A program made the position numbers and the translations under genes. Shown here one piece after another: positions 6,188 through 12,600 of a DNA stretch of 12,600 nt. The notes beneath the pieces are model-generated. The model saw nothing but the letters and a program-made list of their open reading frames with translations. It had not been told where the DNA came from and did not search any database. Location of the stretch: positions 1 to 12,600 of the forward strand of contig CAIMWY010000145.1 in the NCBI GenBank assembly GCA_903845315.1, given 5' to 3'. Each line of letters starts with the position of its first letter. The stretch's first letter is position 1. The DNA comes from an uncultured Burkholderiales bacterium (GTDB taxonomy: Bacteria > Pseudomonadota > Gammaproteobacteria > Burkholderiales > Burkholderiaceae).

Positions 6188-6205
6188 TTGGCACAACCAT
6201 TGCAA
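6188..6205 (+). promoter_or_regulatory. Sigma54 (RpoN) -24/-12 promoter of the fliO-flhB operon
   Basis: The sequence TTGGCACAACCATTGCAA matches the sigma54 consensus TGGCAC-N5-TTGCW almost perfectly. The GG is at 6190-6191 and the GC at 6202-6203, exactly 12 bases apart. Initiation would fall near 6214-6215, about 50 bases before the fliO ATG. An RpoN-dependent enhancer-binding activator is required by this promoter class; none is encoded in the window. Confidence 0.85.
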
Positions 6206-6264
6206 TACCTTCTGCAAAGGCACGTGAAGTGTCAAAAAACCGTCATGTCTTGAAGGAAAGCACC

Positions 6265-6537
6265 ATGCAAAGTTTCAACTGGACCCAGTTCATTGCCAGC
6301 ACGCTCAGCGTGTTGCTGCTGTTGTTGGGCGCCTGGTGGTGGGTCAAGCGCAGTAAAAACCTCGGTGTGACAGGACAAAGCGAGCGCCGCATTCAAGTGC
6401 TGGAGGCTTTGCCCTTGAGCCTCAAACACAAGATGGTGCTGATTCAAGTTGACAATCAAATGGTGTTGGCCAGTGTCAGCCCTGGTGAAGTCAAAACTCT
6501 GCACACCTGGGCACAAGGGGTTGACCATGTGGCATAA
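6265..6537 (+). CDS. fliO: FliO, flagellar export gate assembly protein
   Basis: FliO is a small membrane protein that helps assemble the FliP ring of the export gate. The ATG at 6265 is preferred because AAGGA (6253-6257) lies 7 bases upstream. A GTG at 6229 in the same frame would add 12 polar residues and has no ribosome binding site. The 90-residue product has one N-terminal membrane helix (about 8-27, rich in Leu and Trp) followed by a basic turn (VKRSK). A small cytoplasmic domain contains LPLSLKHKMVLIQVDNQMV and the SVSPGEVKTLH segment, which match the LSLGPRxRVVLVEVG...GVTPGxVxLLH pattern of FliO. It is the first gene after the sigma54 element and its 3' end overlaps fliP by 11 bases. 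Confidence 0.88.
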   Translation: MQSFNWTQFIASTLSVLLLLLGAWWWVKRSKNLGVTGQSERRIQVLEALPLSLKHKMVLIQVDNQMVLASVSPGEVKTLHTWAQGVDHVA

Positions 6538-7294
6538 ACCGATCGTTCGAAAAATTTTGTACGTGGTCTTGGCCATGCTGCTGTTGGCCATGGTTGCCTT
6601 GCCAACCATGGTGCATGCACAAGGCATTCCTTTGGTCAATGTGAGCGGCGGCAAAGCCGGTCAGCAATACAGCATGAGCCTGCAGTTGCTGGGCTTGATG
6701 ACCACGCTCACGCTGTTGCCCTCCATGTTGCTGATGATGACCTCGTTTGTACGCATCATCATTGTGTTGTCTATCTTGCGCCAAGCGCTGGGTACGGCAC
6801 AAACACCACCCAATACTGTGTTGGTGGGTTTGGCCTTGTTTTTGACCTTCTTCATCATGTCGCCCGTGTTTGAGCAGGTCTACAAAGAAGCCATTGGCCC
6901 TTATATGAACAGCAATCTGGATTTTGACAAAGCCTTGATCAAGGCCGAAGTACCCGTGCGTGACTTCATGACCAAACAAACCCGCGAAGACGACATCGCC
7001 ATGTTCATGCAAATTGCCAACCGTGGCGAATTGCAAAGCTCGGCTCAGGTGCCTTTCACCACCTTGATGCCAGCGTTCATCACCTCAGAGATCAAGAGTG
7101 CGTTCACGATTGGATTTTTGATTTACATCCCGTTTGTGGTGATCGACTTGATTGTGGCCAGTGTGTTGATGTCGATGGGCATGATGATGTTGTCGCCCAT
7201 GATCATCTCTATGCCCATCAAGCTGATGCTGTTTGTGCTGATCGACGGCTGGACGCTGTTGATGGCGTCGCTTGCCAATAGTTTTGTGTTTTAA
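6527..7294 (+). CDS. fliP: FliP, flagellar export gate core protein
   Basis: FliP forms the pentameric core of the FliP5Q4R1 export channel in the inner membrane. The ATG at 6527 has AAGGGG (6515-6520) 6 bases upstream; a longer in-frame reading from 6449 lies wholly inside fliO. The 255-residue product starts with a signal peptide (basic MWHKPIVRK, hydrophobic core, likely cut after VHA), as is usual for FliP. Membrane helices follow at about 45-68 and 85-110 and in the C-terminal 75 residues. Family hallmarks include TLLPSMLLMMTSFVRI, VLSILRQALGT, the LMPAFITSEIKSAF segment and the MMLSPMIISMPIKLMLFV stretch. All expected parts are present and length is normal. Confidence 0.97.
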   Translation: MWHKPIVRKILYVVLAMLLLAMVALPTMVHAQGIPLVNVSGGKAGQQYSMSLQLLGLMTTLTLLPSMLLMMTSFVRIIIVLSILRQALGTAQTPPNTVLVGLALFLTFFIMSPVFEQVYKEAIGPYMNSNLDFDKALIKAEVPVRDFMTKQTREDDIAMFMQIANRGELQSSAQVPFTTLMPAFITSEIKSAFTIGFLIYIPFVVIDLIVASVLMSMGMMMLSPMIISMPIKLMLFVLIDGWTLLMASLANSFVF

Positions 7295-7303
7295 GGAGTC
7301 AGC

Positions 7304-7573
7304 ATGGATACCGCAGCTGTTGTAGATTTGGCCCGTCAGGCTTTGTGGATGACCATGATCATCTCGGGGCCCTTGCTGGGTGTGGGTTTGATCGTGGGTT
7401 TGGTGGTGGGTATTTTTCAAGCCGCGACGTCGATCAACGAGCAGACTTTGAGCTTTATTCCGAAAATTTTGGCTGTGGGCTTGACCATGTCCATCGCTGG
7501 CGGTTGGATGATCAACACCATGGTGGACTACACCAAGGGCATCTTCACCCGCATTCCCAGTTTGTTCATTTGA
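7304..7573 (+). CDS. fliQ: FliQ, flagellar export gate protein
   Basis: FliQ contributes four small two-helix subunits to the FliPQR export gate. The start has AAGGAG (7293-7298) 5 bases upstream, overlapping the fliP stop. The product is 89 residues with two membrane hairpin helices (about 13-38 and 50-75). It has the family features VVDLARQALWM near the N-terminus, VGIFQAATSINEQTLSFIPKI in the centre (shown here in two adjoining pieces, VGIFQAATSIN and EQTLSFIPKI), and a C-terminal segment ending FTRIPSLFI. Length and sequence are standard, and fliR starts 6 bases after its stop. Confidence 0.96.
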   Translation: MDTAAVVDLARQALWMTMIISGPLLGVGLIVGLVVGIFQAATSINEQTLSFIPKILAVGLTMSIAGGWMINTMVDYTKGIFTRIPSLFI

Positions 7574-7579
7574 GCCATC

Positions 7580-8347
7580 ATGAACCTGGCGCTCATCGAC
7601 ATCCTCGATAAGTTTTTGGTCGTCATTTGGCCAATGCTGCGCCTGTCTGCTTTTTTGGCATTCACCTCTATTTTCTCAATGCGCGCAGTCAATATGCGCA
7701 TTCGTATTTTGTTGGCCTTTGCCATGGCTTTTGTGGTGACCCAGCAGGTCAATATTCCACGCATCGACCCGGTGACTGCCGAAGGTTTGATGGAGATTTC
7801 GCGCCAAATCTTGATTGGCTTGACCATGGGGCTGGTGTTTCAAGTGGCATCTGCCGCCTTGGTGGTGGCAGGTCAGGCAATTTCAGCCTCGATGGGCTTG
7901 ACCATTGCCAACATGATTGACCCCAACATGGGCAACGTGCCGGTGTTGTCTGCGTTTTTCAACATCATGGGTACCTTGATTTTCTTGGGCATGGGCGGGC
8001 ACTTGATTGTGTTTGGCTTGGTGCTGGAGTCATTCAAATTGGTACCCATTGGCCAAGAATTTTTCAGCCAAGACATGCTGGGCAAGATGATCAACTGGAG
8101 CAGCATGATGTTTCTAGGCGCTTTGTTGATTGCCTTGCCGGTGATGATGACTTTGTTGTTCATCAACATTGGCCTAGGCTTTGTGGCGCGCGCCGCACCG
8201 AGCTTGAATATTTTCACGGTGGGTTTTCCCGCCTTGATCTTGACGGGGTTTGTGATCCTCATCATGTCGATGGGCAATAACGTGTCGCGTATCCATTGGA
8301 TATGGACGCAGTCGTTTCTGATGCTTCGTTCCTACTTAGGAGAATGA
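7580..8347 (+). CDS. fliR: FliR, flagellar export gate protein
   Basis: FliR is the single-copy subunit that closes the FliP pentamer in the export gate and contacts FlhB. The 255-residue protein has about six hydrophobic helices spread over its length, as expected. Recognisable parts are the central VVAGQAISASMGLTIANMID region with DPNMGN following it, and the C-terminal RAAPSLNIFTVGFPALILTG segment that is typical of FliR and its type III secretion relatives. No strong Shine-Dalgarno is seen; the ATG lies 6 bases after the fliQ stop, so translation is probably coupled. The flhB ribosome binding site lies within its last codons. Confidence 0.96.
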   Translation: MNLALIDILDKFLVVIWPMLRLSAFLAFTSIFSMRAVNMRIRILLAFAMAFVVTQQVNIPRIDPVTAEGLMEISRQILIGLTMGLVFQVASAALVVAGQAISASMGLTIANMIDPNMGNVPVLSAFFNIMGTLIFLGMGGHLIVFGLVLESFKLVPIGQEFFSQDMLGKMINWSSMMFLGALLIALPVMMTLLFINIGLGFVARAAPSLNIFTVGFPALILTGFVILIMSMGNNVSRIHWIWTQSFLMLRSYLGE

Positions 8348-8348
8348 C

Positions 8349-9497
8349 ATGGCAGAAGAAAGCGGACAAGACAAAACCGAAGAACCCACCGCGCAGCGGA
8401 TGAGCAAGGCCCGTGAAGACGGGCAAATTGCGCGTTCGCAAGAACTGCCGCCTGCCGCCATGATGGTGGTGGCGACCTTGTTCTTCACCATGATGGGCCA
8501 GTACCTGTTTAGCAGTATGGGGGGCTTGTTCAAAAGCCAGTTGTCATTTGATCGACGCATCACCGACAAGGCCGAGTTGTTGCCCGCAATTTTTGGCAAC
8601 GCCATGGTAGACGGATTTTTGATTGTGTTGCCGTTGATGGCGGTGCTATATGTGATTGCCGTGCTGTCGACCACGTTGGCCGGTGGCTTTATTTTTTCTC
8701 CGCATTTGGCACTGCCCAAATTCAGCAAACTCAACCCGATGACCGGGCTGGCGCGCATGTTCGGAATGGATGCACTGATCAACCTTGGCAAGGCCGTGGC
8801 CAAGTTTTTGGTGGTGGGTGCCATTTTGTTGATTTCGGTGATGAACAACCTCAACGACTTGACCAATATTTCGCAAATGGATTTGGGCGCAGCAGTCAAG
8901 ATATCGGGCACCATCATTGTGGATGCCTGTTTTTGGTTGAGCTTAGGGCTGGTGTTGGTGGCCTTGGTGGATGTGCCGCTGCAACGTCATCAGCTCAACA
9001 AAAAATTGAAGATGACCAAGCAAGAGGTGCGCGATGAGATGAAGAACTCTGAGGGTAGCCCCGAGGTGAAAGGTCAGATTCGTCGTCGCCAGCGTGAGAT
9101 CTTGGAAAACAAGATGATGGGCAAGGTCAAAGATGCCGACGTGGTGATCACCAACCCAACCCACTTTGCGGTGGCGCTGTCGTATGACCCAACCGGCGAC
9201 GGGGCGCCCCTCTTGGTGGCCAAAGGTGAAGATGGTTTGGCCGCCCGCATTCGTGAAGAGGCGCAGACGCATGGTGTCTATTTGTTTGAGGCGCCTTTGT
9301 TGGCTCGCGCCTTATACTTCACCACGAAGTTGGACCACCCCATTCCAGAGGCTCTCTACCACGCTGTGGCGCAGGTGATTGCTTATGTGTTCAGTCTCAA
9401 CCAGTCATATGGACGAGGACATGATGTGGTCAAACCCACGCCGTCCATTCCTGATGAGATGAAGTTCGATGCCAACGGCGTCTTGATGACCTCTTAA
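8349..9497 (+). CDS. flhB: FlhB, export gate and substrate-specificity switch protein
   Basis: FlhB has four membrane helices and a cytoplasmic autocleaving domain that switches export from rod/hook to filament substrates, in response to FliK. TAGGAG (8337-8342) lies 6 bases upstream of the ATG. The 382-residue protein begins with the conserved EESGQDKTEEPTAQRMSKAR entry. Membrane helices lie at about 33-53, 88-110, 145-165 and 188-208. The long linker helix around 215-255 leads to the cleavage motif NPTH at 269-272, the same numbering as in Salmonella (cleavage Asn-Pro). The LLARALY segment (308-314) is also standard. It is complete and has the usual length. It follows fliR directly; flhA, its common partner, does not follow it here. 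Confidence 0.97.
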   Translation: MAEESGQDKTEEPTAQRMSKAREDGQIARSQELPPAAMMVVATLFFTMMGQYLFSSMGGLFKSQLSFDRRITDKAELLPAIFGNAMVDGFLIVLPLMAVLYVIAVLSTTLAGGFIFSPHLALPKFSKLNPMTGLARMFGMDALINLGKAVAKFLVVGAILLISVMNNLNDLTNISQMDLGAAVKISGTIIVDACFWLSLGLVLVALVDVPLQRHQLNKKLKMTKQEVRDEMKNSEGSPEVKGQIRRRQREILENKMMGKVKDADVVITNPTHFAVALSYDPTGDGAPLLVAKGEDGLAARIREEAQTHGVYLFEAPLLARALYFTTKLDHPIPEALYHAVAQVIAYVFSLNQSYGRGHDVVKPTPSIPDEMKFDANGVLMTS

Positions 9498-9516
9498 GAG
9501 CCAAGAAGTTGCCCGT

Positions 9517-11061
9517 ATGACCGACATGTACCAAACGCCTGGCGACAGGCTCCGTTTTGAAATCCTTCTCAAGTCGTTGACGGAGGGAAGCCTCAATTTG
9601 GCGGTGTTGAGCGACCACGACTCGGTGCTTGATTTCTACGGCAGTTTGTTTGAAGAGCGTTTGCGCGCCAAAGGCGAAACGCAGATCGAGTTTTGCGCCT
9701 CCACCAATTCAGAGCAATTGGTGCAAAAGTTCAATGAAATTTTGTCGGAGTTGACGCTCAATCAAGCGCTGGAAAAAGAGGCCAAGCACGCACCCCGACG
9801 CTATTTGGTGTTTCGTGATTCGATCTTGATGCAAGACTTTGAATTGCAACTGTTAGCGCGTTTGGTCAATGGGTTTCCGGCTGGCAACATCAGCATCATT
9901 TTGTTGCTCAAGCGCAGTGGCAGCTTTCGCAACAAGCTCGATGCCTTTGGTAAAAATTTGCTGCAGTGGGAAGTCGAGGCCAAAGTGGGGGAAGTCAAAG
10001 AACCTTTGACAGATTGGGTAACTGACACACCTGACCCCACCCCTGAAGAACTGGCCGCCAGTCTGCTCAAGCCCGCTACCAAACCCTCATGGCGGGTGCC
10101 GGGGGCTGACAAGCCGCCACAAGATCAGGTGCTGTTGACGCAGCCCTTGCCCGCAAGCGCCAGTGCAACGGCCGTTAACGTCGCAAGGCCAAGCACCCCA
10201 CCGGTGGCCACAGCAGCTACAGCGAGGGGAACTAGCAGCCCTGATTTTTTTGACCAGCCCGACTTGCCTGAGTTTTCCCGTGAACCGGTGTTGGCCGAGT
10301 TTTCGCAACCCGACCAACCTGCAGAGTCACCCGTTGTGTTTGAACGCAAAGCGCGCAAAGTTCCTTGGGGCGGCCTGTTTTTGGTGGCCTTGCTTTCGCT
10401 GGCGGCTTTTGGCTACATGTACCGCGATGTGGTGATGACCGAAGCTGAGTTGATGAAGAAATACCTGCTGCGCGGCACCCCGGCGGCTGCCACACCGACG
10501 CCAAGCGCAGAAAAGGTCTCTGCGCCGCTGGTGTTGGCCTCGGCCCCCGCCTTGCCGATGGCGTCGCAAGCGGCGTCAGTGCCCATGGGCCCGGCCAGCT
10601 CAACTGCCGTGCCTGCTTCAGCTGCCTTGGTGGCCGTGCCGGCGAGTGCCGCTGTGCTTGCTGTTGAGAAGCCCGCCATGGCCGTTGTCGAGAAAGCGGC
10701 AGCGCCTGCCAGCGAGCCCAAACCTGCGACAACGCTCACCAAACCAGCAGCCAAGGTGGCGGATGATGGAACAGATGCGACTTGGTTGAAAAAATTACCA
10801 AGCAATGGGTATGTGCTGCAGCTGGCAGCTTTTGATACGGAAGAAGAAATTAATTCCTTCAAAAGAAGTAATAAGTTGTATGCGAGTGCGCGTATCTTGT
10901 CGCCGCGCAAAAAAGGCACGACCCGGCGCTACTTCATTTTGGTGGCAGGGCCTTTTGATAGCAAAGTTGAAGCCGATGCTTACATGAGGTTCAACCCCTT
11001 ATTGTCCAAAGCGTGGCTGCGCTCCAGTCAGTCCTTACAAAGCCAATTTGATCGCCCATGA
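9517..11061 (+). CDS. DamX-like membrane protein: degenerate AAA-like N-terminus and C-terminal SPOR domain
   Basis: The product is 514 residues. Residues 1-155 resemble the ATPase module of DamX/ExeA-type proteins: RRYLVFRDSILMQDFELQLL sits where the Walker B strand and following helix would be, and KLDAFGKNLLQWEVE fits the end of the module. No GxxxxGKT is present; SDHDSVLDF stands at the Walker A place, so it is unlikely to hydrolyse ATP. A Pro/Ala/Ser-rich linker (170-280) leads to a membrane helix (284-301) after basic ERKARK. A periplasmic Ala/Pro/Val-rich spacer follows (320-420). The end (430-505) is a SPOR domain: GYVLQLAAFDTEEE, then RRYFILVAGPFDSKVEA. SPOR domains bind denuded glycan at the division septum. 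Topology is cytoplasmic N-terminus and periplasmic C-terminus. AAGAAG (9503-9508) is a weak ribosome site. It lies 19 bases after flhB and may share its transcript. Confidence 0.8.
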   Translation: MTDMYQTPGDRLRFEILLKSLTEGSLNLAVLSDHDSVLDFYGSLFEERLRAKGETQIEFCASTNSEQLVQKFNEILSELTLNQALEKEAKHAPRRYLVFRDSILMQDFELQLLARLVNGFPAGNISIILLLKRSGSFRNKLDAFGKNLLQWEVEAKVGEVKEPLTDWVTDTPDPTPEELAASLLKPATKPSWRVPGADKPPQDQVLLTQPLPASASATAVNVARPSTPPVATAATARGTSSPDFFDQPDLPEFSREPVLAEFSQPDQPAESPVVFERKARKVPWGGLFLVALLSLAAFGYMYRDVVMTEAELMKKYLLRGTPAAATPTPSAEKVSAPLVLASAPALPMASQAASVPMGPASSTAVPASAALVAVPASAAVLAVEKPAMAVVEKAAAPASEPKPATTLTKPAAKVADDGTDATWLKKLPSNGYVLQLAAFDTEEEINSFKRSNKLYASARILSPRKKGTTRRYFILVAGPFDSKVEADAYMRFNPLLSKAWLRSSQSLQSQFDRP

Positions 11062-11082
11062 GACCGGTACGGAGATGCCCGC

Positions 11083-11580
11083 ATGAAGTCTGAAGAAGAC
11101 AAAATTATTCGTCCTGGTCATGAGGATGAGTCTGTCCAAGTAACGGACGAGTCGGTCGATTTTGTGCCGGCTTACCAGCCCGAGACGATGACCAAGATCA
11201 CGGTGCCTAACCTGCCCGATGACGCCCGCGGTATGTCGGCAGAGGCCTTGGCCAAGATTCCTACCTTGACCGAGCAGCAGGTGGTTGCTGTGCTTGAAGA
11301 AGCAATACCCCAGCCTGTGTCTGAGCATGTTCCGACACCTGTGCTTGTGCAAGAACCCGCGTCAGAAGATGCGGCGTCACCAAGCGTAGTGCCAGCACAG
11401 GCCGAGCTCAGCGATGTGCCGCAACTTGAGTTCGCAGCTGAGCTGCAAACTGCTCAAGATACCCCGCCTGAGACCGATTCATGGCTTGAGCAATGTCAAA
11501 TTCGAATTGGACATCTCGGTGAAGAAATTCAAAAACTCAACGATCGACTTGATCAACTAGAACAGACAACAAAGGTTTGA
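11083..11580 (+). CDS. Small acidic protein with C-terminal coiled coil, unknown function
   Basis: I do not recognise this 165-residue protein. It has no signal peptide or membrane helix and is strongly acidic. Residues 1-130 are Glu/Asp/Pro/Val-rich and probably disordered. Residues about 132-162 form a heptad-like helix (CQIRIGHLGEEIQKLNDRL and following), which suggests an oligomerisation or docking segment. GGAG (11071-11074) lies 8 bases upstream of the ATG. It is 21 bases after the SPOR gene and 2 bases before the next gene, so it is almost certainly co-translated with them. A partner or adaptor role for the flanking membrane proteins is only an inference. Confidence 0.7.
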   Translation: MKSEEDKIIRPGHEDESVQVTDESVDFVPAYQPETMTKITVPNLPDDARGMSAEALAKIPTLTEQQVVAVLEEAIPQPVSEHVPTPVLVQEPASEDAASPSVVPAQAELSDVPQLEFAAELQTAQDTPPETDSWLEQCQIRIGHLGEEIQKLNDRLDQLEQTTKV

Positions 11581-11582
11581 AC

Positions 11583-12600
11583 ATGGCGGAAACCCAACAA
11601 CCCAACGACGAGGCGACGGCAACCACGATGGATGTGGATGCCACGTCTCAGCGCTTGACCGAGTTGGCCAATTCGTCATTGGACAGCACCGAGGTGGCGC
11701 GCCAAATTGAAGAGTTGACGTCGGTGGTGCTCGACTCGGCCGAGGTCTCTACCCGTTCTGCCAGCATTGCGGCTGATGTGAGCGCGAGCATGCGTGCGGT
11801 GGTCGCCAAGATTCAAGAAAACAACCGACTCAATGTGCTGCAGTCGCGCATTGTGTTGGCAAGTTTTGCGGCCTGCTTGTTGATTGCGATGGGTGTCTTT
11901 TTTGCCATCACCATCAAGATGACCAAGTCGATCAAAGAGCTCGACACCATGATTTATGCCATGGCCAAGCGCGTGATTGAGGTGGATGCCAGCATCAACT
12001 CGATCAGCAAAACCAATGCGGATTTCGGGGAAATTACTGAAAAACAAGAAGAGTTGGCGACTATTCAAACCCGAGTCGCCAACCGATTGGAAGAATTGGG
12101 GCGGGCTATTTCGTCCATGCCCAACAACGTGGCGGACCAAGGCAACAAGGTCAATGACCCGAAGTTTCAAAACATGCAAAAGCAATTGCAAGGGCTAGAC
12201 GCCAAGCTGACGTCGCTTGAAGGCAAGATGCTCATTTTTGCCCAAGCTGCATCGGTCAAATCGGCATCGAATTCGGCTGTTGGTTCACCCGCTATGCAGG
12301 TTGAAATTCAAAAACTCAAGCAAGACTTGGCATCGGTCAACCAAGCCCAAGACAAGGTGCAAGCTTTGGCAGCCAAGGCCGCTTTAGCTGCCACGGCCGC
12401 TGAAAAAGCAGCTGAGAAAGCTGCTGCGTCAGAAAAATCGGCAGGGGCTGAGCGTTTGGCTTCACAAAAGGCCGCGGCTGAAAAAGCAGCCGCCATGCGT
12501 GCAGGACAAGAGAAGTCGCCTGACCAAATGGCAGCCGATAAATTGGCGGCTGAAAAAGCAGCTGCCGCTCGCGCTGCAGCTCAAAAGCTTGCGGCTGATA
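11583..12600 (+). CDS. Single-pass membrane coiled-coil protein with Ala/Lys/Glu repeats, 3' end outside window
   Basis: The frame is open from the ATG at 11583 to the window end (339 residues seen, no stop). AAAGG (11571-11575) lies 7 bases upstream. The N-terminal 85 residues are helical and polar, with heptad-like TELANSSLDSTEVARQIEEL. One membrane helix lies at about 90-111, followed by KMTKS. Coiled-coil segments follow (115-175 and 193-218, then 238-262). From about residue 262 the sequence becomes a long Ala/Lys/Glu helix with AEKAA and QKAAAEKAAA units, like the helical arm of TolA. I recognise no catalytic domain and cannot name the family. The orientation is uncertain because the N-terminal part has no strong charge bias; a long helical arm could reach through the periplasm or the cytoplasm. 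A chemoreceptor is less likely, since no signalling hairpin motif is visible in the part present. Confidence 0.75.
   Translation, partial: MAETQQPNDEATATTMDVDATSQRLTELANSSLDSTEVARQIEELTSVVLDSAEVSTRSASIAADVSASMRAVVAKIQENNRLNVLQSRIVLASFAACLLIAMGVFFAITIKMTKSIKELDTMIYAMAKRVIEVDASINSISKTNADFGEITEKQEELATIQTRVANRLEELGRAISSMPNNVADQGNKVNDPKFQNMQKQLQGLDAKLTSLEGKMLIFAQAASVKSASNSAVGSPAMQVEIQKLKQDLASVNQAQDKVQALAAKAALAATAAEKAAEKAAASEKSAGAERLASQKAAAEKAAAMRAGQEKSPDQMAADKLAAEKAAAARAAAQKLAAD
12396..12563 (+). repeat. Ala/Glu/Lys-coding repeats in the 3' part of the last gene
   Basis: The 14-base core GCTGAAAAAGCAGC occurs exactly at 12399-12412, 12477-12490 and 12549-12562. The steps are 78 and 72 bases, both multiples of three. 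The repeats encode AEKAA units within a long predicted helix. They continue toward the window end and could allow in-frame length changes by slippage or recombination. Confidence 0.75.

Noticed and set aside
6208..6220. Short CCTT/AAGG hairpin in the fliO leader, as a regulatory RNA element
   Set aside because: A four-base stem is too weak and common to mean anything by itself.
6229..6264. GTG start for FliO at 6229
   Set aside because: No ribosome binding site precedes it, whereas AAGGA at 6253-6257 is well placed for the ATG at 6265.
6449..6526. A longer FliP beginning at 6449
   Set aside because: The extra residues lie inside fliO and precede a normal FliP signal peptide. AAGGGG at 6515-6520 fits the ATG at 6527.

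Overview
The window is a flagellar biosynthesis region. It is most likely from a Gram-negative betaproteobacterium of the order Burkholderiales, possibly a Comamonadaceae-like lineage. This rests on gene order, protein style and base composition, not on a search. Nearly everything reads rightward. One convergent gene and one apparently inserted gene break the flagellar series.

Left part (1-4124): a tightly coupled run of the 3' end of fliG, then fliH, an unnamed small membrane protein, fliI and fliJ. This is the C-ring/M-ring rotor plus the soluble export ATPase complex. The unnamed gene between fliH and fliI is the most unusual item. It has one N-terminal membrane helix, an acidic linker and a C-terminus that reads like the FliG-binding tail of FliF, with none of FliF's periplasmic domains.

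Middle part (4125-6264): a 1.28 kb segment with a DUF4143-type AAA ATPase gene and its own sigma70-like promoter. It is bounded by two direct copies of a ~41 bp sequence. The left copy still encodes, antisense, an older C-terminus of the leftward methyltransferase-like gene at 5382-6149. The ATPase gene therefore appears to have landed in the tail of that gene, and both genes now end in or just past the right-hand repeat. The usual fliK, fliL, fliM and fliN are not between fliJ and fliO.

Right part (6188-9497): a clear sigma54 -24/-12 element precedes fliO, fliP, fliQ, fliR and flhB, which encode the membrane export gate and its substrate-specificity switch.

Far right (9517-12600): three closely spaced genes follow flhB. 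They encode a DamX-like protein (degenerate AAA-like N-terminus, one membrane helix, C-terminal SPOR domain), a small acidic protein with a C-terminal coiled coil, and a membrane coiled-coil protein with Ala/Lys/Glu repeats that runs off the window. They are not standard flagellar genes and look like a cell-envelope module. No rRNA, tRNA, CRISPR array, transposase or integrase was seen, and no convincing rho-independent terminator. No stretch over 300 bases lacks a gene.
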